A stretch of 64,000 nt of DNA, from positions 62,001 to 126,000 of the forward strand of contig NZ_JAAZQK010000010.1 of assembly GCF_012275445.1 (NCBI RefSeq), given 5' to 3'. Positions within the stretch are counted from its first letter, which is position 1; each line of letters begins with the position of its first letter. The DNA comes from Rhizobacter sp. SG703 (GTDB lineage Bacteria; Pseudomonadota; Gammaproteobacteria; Burkholderiales; Burkholderiaceae_C). The notes beneath the pieces were generated by a model. The model was not told where the DNA came from. It saw only the letters and a program-made list of their open reading frames with translations, and did not search any database. This document shows positions 62,630 through 64,000 of this stretch, piece after piece. A program made the position numbers and the translations under genes.

Positions 62630-63121
62630 CTACAGGGCGGCGACGATCGCGTCTTCCAGGGTCTTGCGTTCGTCCTCCCGAAAGCCCTGGTGCACCCGCA
62701 GCACCTCGCCTTGGCGGCCGATCAGCACCGAGGTCGGCATGCCCTTCACGCCGAAGCGCTTCGCGGAGGTTCCGGCCGCGTCGAACGCCAGCCCGAAGTG
62801 CGCCGGCAGCTGCGCGAGGAACGCATCGGCATCGGCCCGCTTCGCATCGAGGTTGATCCCGACCACCTGCAGTCCGCGCGCGCCGTGCTTCGCCTGCATC
62901 TCGTTCATCCACGGGAACGACTGCCGGCACGGCCCGCACCACGACGCCCAGAAGTCGAGGTAGACCAGCTTGCCCTTCAGCGCCGACAGGCGCGGCGCCA
63001 CGTCCACCGCGCCCGGCAGGTCGACGTCCGGTGCCGGCTGGCCGGCCTCGATCGCGAGCGCCGGGAACGCGCCCATCCCGCCCGCCGCGAGCAGCGCGGC
63101 GGTCACCGTGCGCCGCCGCAT
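62630..63121 (-). CDS. TlpA-like periplasmic thioredoxin
   Basis: The protein has 163 residues with a signal peptide (TVTAALLAAGGMGAFPALAIE, Arg-rich start MRRRTV). The thioredoxin fold shows the active site ASWCGPCRQ, GINLDAKRADADAFLAQ and the cis-Pro motif KGMPTSVLIG. It reduces or oxidises disulfides in the periplasm and probably takes electrons from the DsbD encoded downstream. Its ATG overlaps the stop of the His-rich gene by one base. Confidence 0.93.
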   Translation of the reverse strand: MRRRTVTAALLAAGGMGAFPALAIEAGQPAPDVDLPGAVDVAPRLSALKGKLVYLDFWASWCGPCRQSFPWMNEMQAKHGARGLQVVGINLDAKRADADAFLAQLPAHFGLAFDAAGTSAKRFGVKGMPTSVLIGRQGEVLRVHQGFREDERKTLEDAIVAAL

Positions 63122-63516
63122 CACGCGCAGCTGGCGGTGACGACGTGGGAATGCTGGGAGTCGGTCGTCGAGGTCACGACCACCGCCTGCCCGGCCTTCA
63201 GCGCCTGCAGCTGCGCCGGCGTGAAGCTGACGCTGTGGGCGTGGCTGGCCGCGCCCTGGATGTCGTAGGTCATCGCGGTGGTCGAATCGAGGTCGGCGGC
63301 GGCGATGGTCAGCACGTGGCCGTGGTTGCCGGCGATCTGCCCGCCGGCCGCGCCGCAGCTCTGCGGTGCCGGGCCGGGCGCCGGCGCAGGGGCCGGCCCG
63401 GGCGCGGGTGCCGGGCTGCCGTTGTAGTCGCTGCCGCCACCGCCGCAGGCCTGCAGGAACAGCATCACCGTGCTGCCGGCGGCAGCGCCCAGGAATCCCT
63501 TGCGTGTCATCGTCAT
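63121..63516 (-). CDS. Exported His-rich protein of unknown function
   Basis: The protein has 131 residues. A signal-like N-terminus (KGFLGAAAGSTVMLFLQAC) ends in a possible lipobox QAC at Cys24, followed by GGGG and a Pro/Ala spacer. The mature domain has three HxH-type pairs (NHGHVL, SHAHSV, QHSHVV) on predicted strands and two cysteines (QSCGAA, TASCA). This looks like a metal site in a small beta-fold. I do not recognise a named family. Start and stop overlap both neighbours by one to four bases. Confidence 0.75.
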   Translation of the reverse strand: MTMTRKGFLGAAAGSTVMLFLQACGGGGSDYNGSPAPAPGPAPAPAPGPAPQSCGAAGGQIAGNHGHVLTIAAADLDSTTAMTYDIQGAASHAHSVSFTPAQLQALKAGQAVVVTSTTDSQHSHVVTASCA

Positions 63517-64000
63517 TGCATCGCTCCTCGTGGTCTTTCATCACCCGACTCGATTGGCGGGCCCGTGGGCCTGCCGCGCGAAGCGCACGGTCCGGAACCG
63601 TCCTGCTCCTGTCGGTGGGTGCGGGTGGGAGCGAAAAGAGTTGCAAGCGCTTCGCAGGCGTTGATCGAGGCGCCGCTGCGGCTGCGTTCGAGCGCGGTGC
63701 GCACCGCGGCGGCGTCCTGCGCCGGGACCGCCTCCAGCAACAGCGCCGCGACCGCACTGGCGTGCGCGGCGGCGAGCGACGAGCCGGACGCGTAGTCGTA
63801 GCGGCCGCCGGGTTCGAGCGTCAGGATGTCGCGCCCCGGCGCGCGCAGCACGGTGTCGGCGGCATGCGGCACGCTGTCCGCGCTGTCGACCGCGATCACG
63901 CCGGCGATGCCGGTCGGGAAGCCGTGCGGCCGGCCGTCCGGCGGCATCGCGCCGATCACGATGCGACCGCGGCCCAGCGCGGTGCCGACCAGCCGCGCGA
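63513..64000 (-). CDS. Subtilisin-like (S8) serine protease, C-terminal part
   Basis: The frame is open beyond the right edge of the window, and 162 residues are visible. The S8 serine motif reads DYASGSSLAAAHASAVAALLLEA, where the first Ser of GSS is the nucleophile position (compare GTSMAAP in the family; here the usual Met-Ala-Ala-Pro is Leu-Ala-Ala-Ala). The Asp and His of the triad lie outside the window. After the catalytic domain the tail is short. It is the first gene seen of the six-gene operon; the ATG of the next gene overlaps its stop. Confidence 0.72.
   Translation of the reverse strand, partial: ARLVGTALGRGRIVIGAMPPDGRPHGFPTGIAGVIAVDSADSVPHAADTVLRAPGRDILTLEPGGRYDYASGSSLAAAHASAVAALLLEAVPAQDAAAVRTALERSRSGASINACEALATLFAPTRTHRQEQDGSGPCASRGRPTGPPIESGDERPRGAMQ

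Overview
The window is a GC-rich (roughly 70 %) stretch of chromosome from a betaproteobacterium. The gene content (RlpA, FeoAB with a small Cys-rich third gene, GlnK-AmtB next to ComM and GshA, MocR/EamA pairs, ArfB-Alr-LplT) and the codon use fit Burkholderiales, most likely the Rubrivivax/Leptothrix/Methylibium/Piscinibacter group. This is a judgement from gene families and order, not from a marker-gene search. Most of the window is dense core genome; about 2 kb (9.2-11.8 kb) is visibly decayed.

Layout. 0-9.2 kb: tail of a secreted protein, FHA membrane protein, SDR, RlpA, a YafJ-type amidotransferase, a LysR regulator, a DUF2799 lipoprotein, a DedA-rhodanese fusion, and a divergent SDR/LysR pair. 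9.2-11.8 kb: gene graveyard with one intact periplasmic binding protein among truncated or frameshifted remnants, ending at a tRNA-Arg(CCG). 12-21 kb: cytochrome c, YheT hydrolase, NTF2-like protein, PurU, an ECF sigma/anti-sigma pair, PAS histidine kinase, heptosyltransferase, zinc-finger protein and IlvE. 21-26 kb: phosphoesterase, Fur-regulated feoA-feoB-small Cys protein, RadA, DUF2917. 26-36 kb: MocR-like aminotransferase, LysE exporter, chemoreceptor with a C-terminal Cache-like domain, AbrB/PIN toxin-antitoxin with a palindromic operator, ArfB-Alr, LplT, EamA, a Fur-controlled Cys-rich unknown and a response regulator.

36-50 kb: cytochrome c', an orphan polysaccharide-export pair (SLBB outer-membrane protein and Wzz-like co-polymerase), PhzF-aminotransferase-EamA operon divergent from a MocR regulator, an unknown protein, an ABC-F ATPase, GshB and BenE. 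50-59 kb: Kup, GshA, then the nitrogen operon (TorF porin, GlnK, AmtB), which has a canonical sigma-54 promoter and two NtrC-type sites upstream and an intrinsic terminator at its end; ComM and DUF72 lie divergently. 59-64 kb: a tightly coupled minus-strand operon of envelope/redox proteins: subtilisin-like protease (cut by the window edge), His-rich exported protein, TlpA-like redoxin, DUF4266 lipoprotein, DUF3570 beta-barrel and DsbD.

How they work together. The best supported functional units are ammonium uptake and sensing under NtrC/sigma-54, ferrous iron uptake under Fur, glutathione synthesis (gshA, gshB), and periplasmic thiol-disulfide or metal handling in the last operon. That operon and the Fur-controlled Cys-rich protein at 34.7-35.0 kb are the two places most likely to hold undescribed biology.
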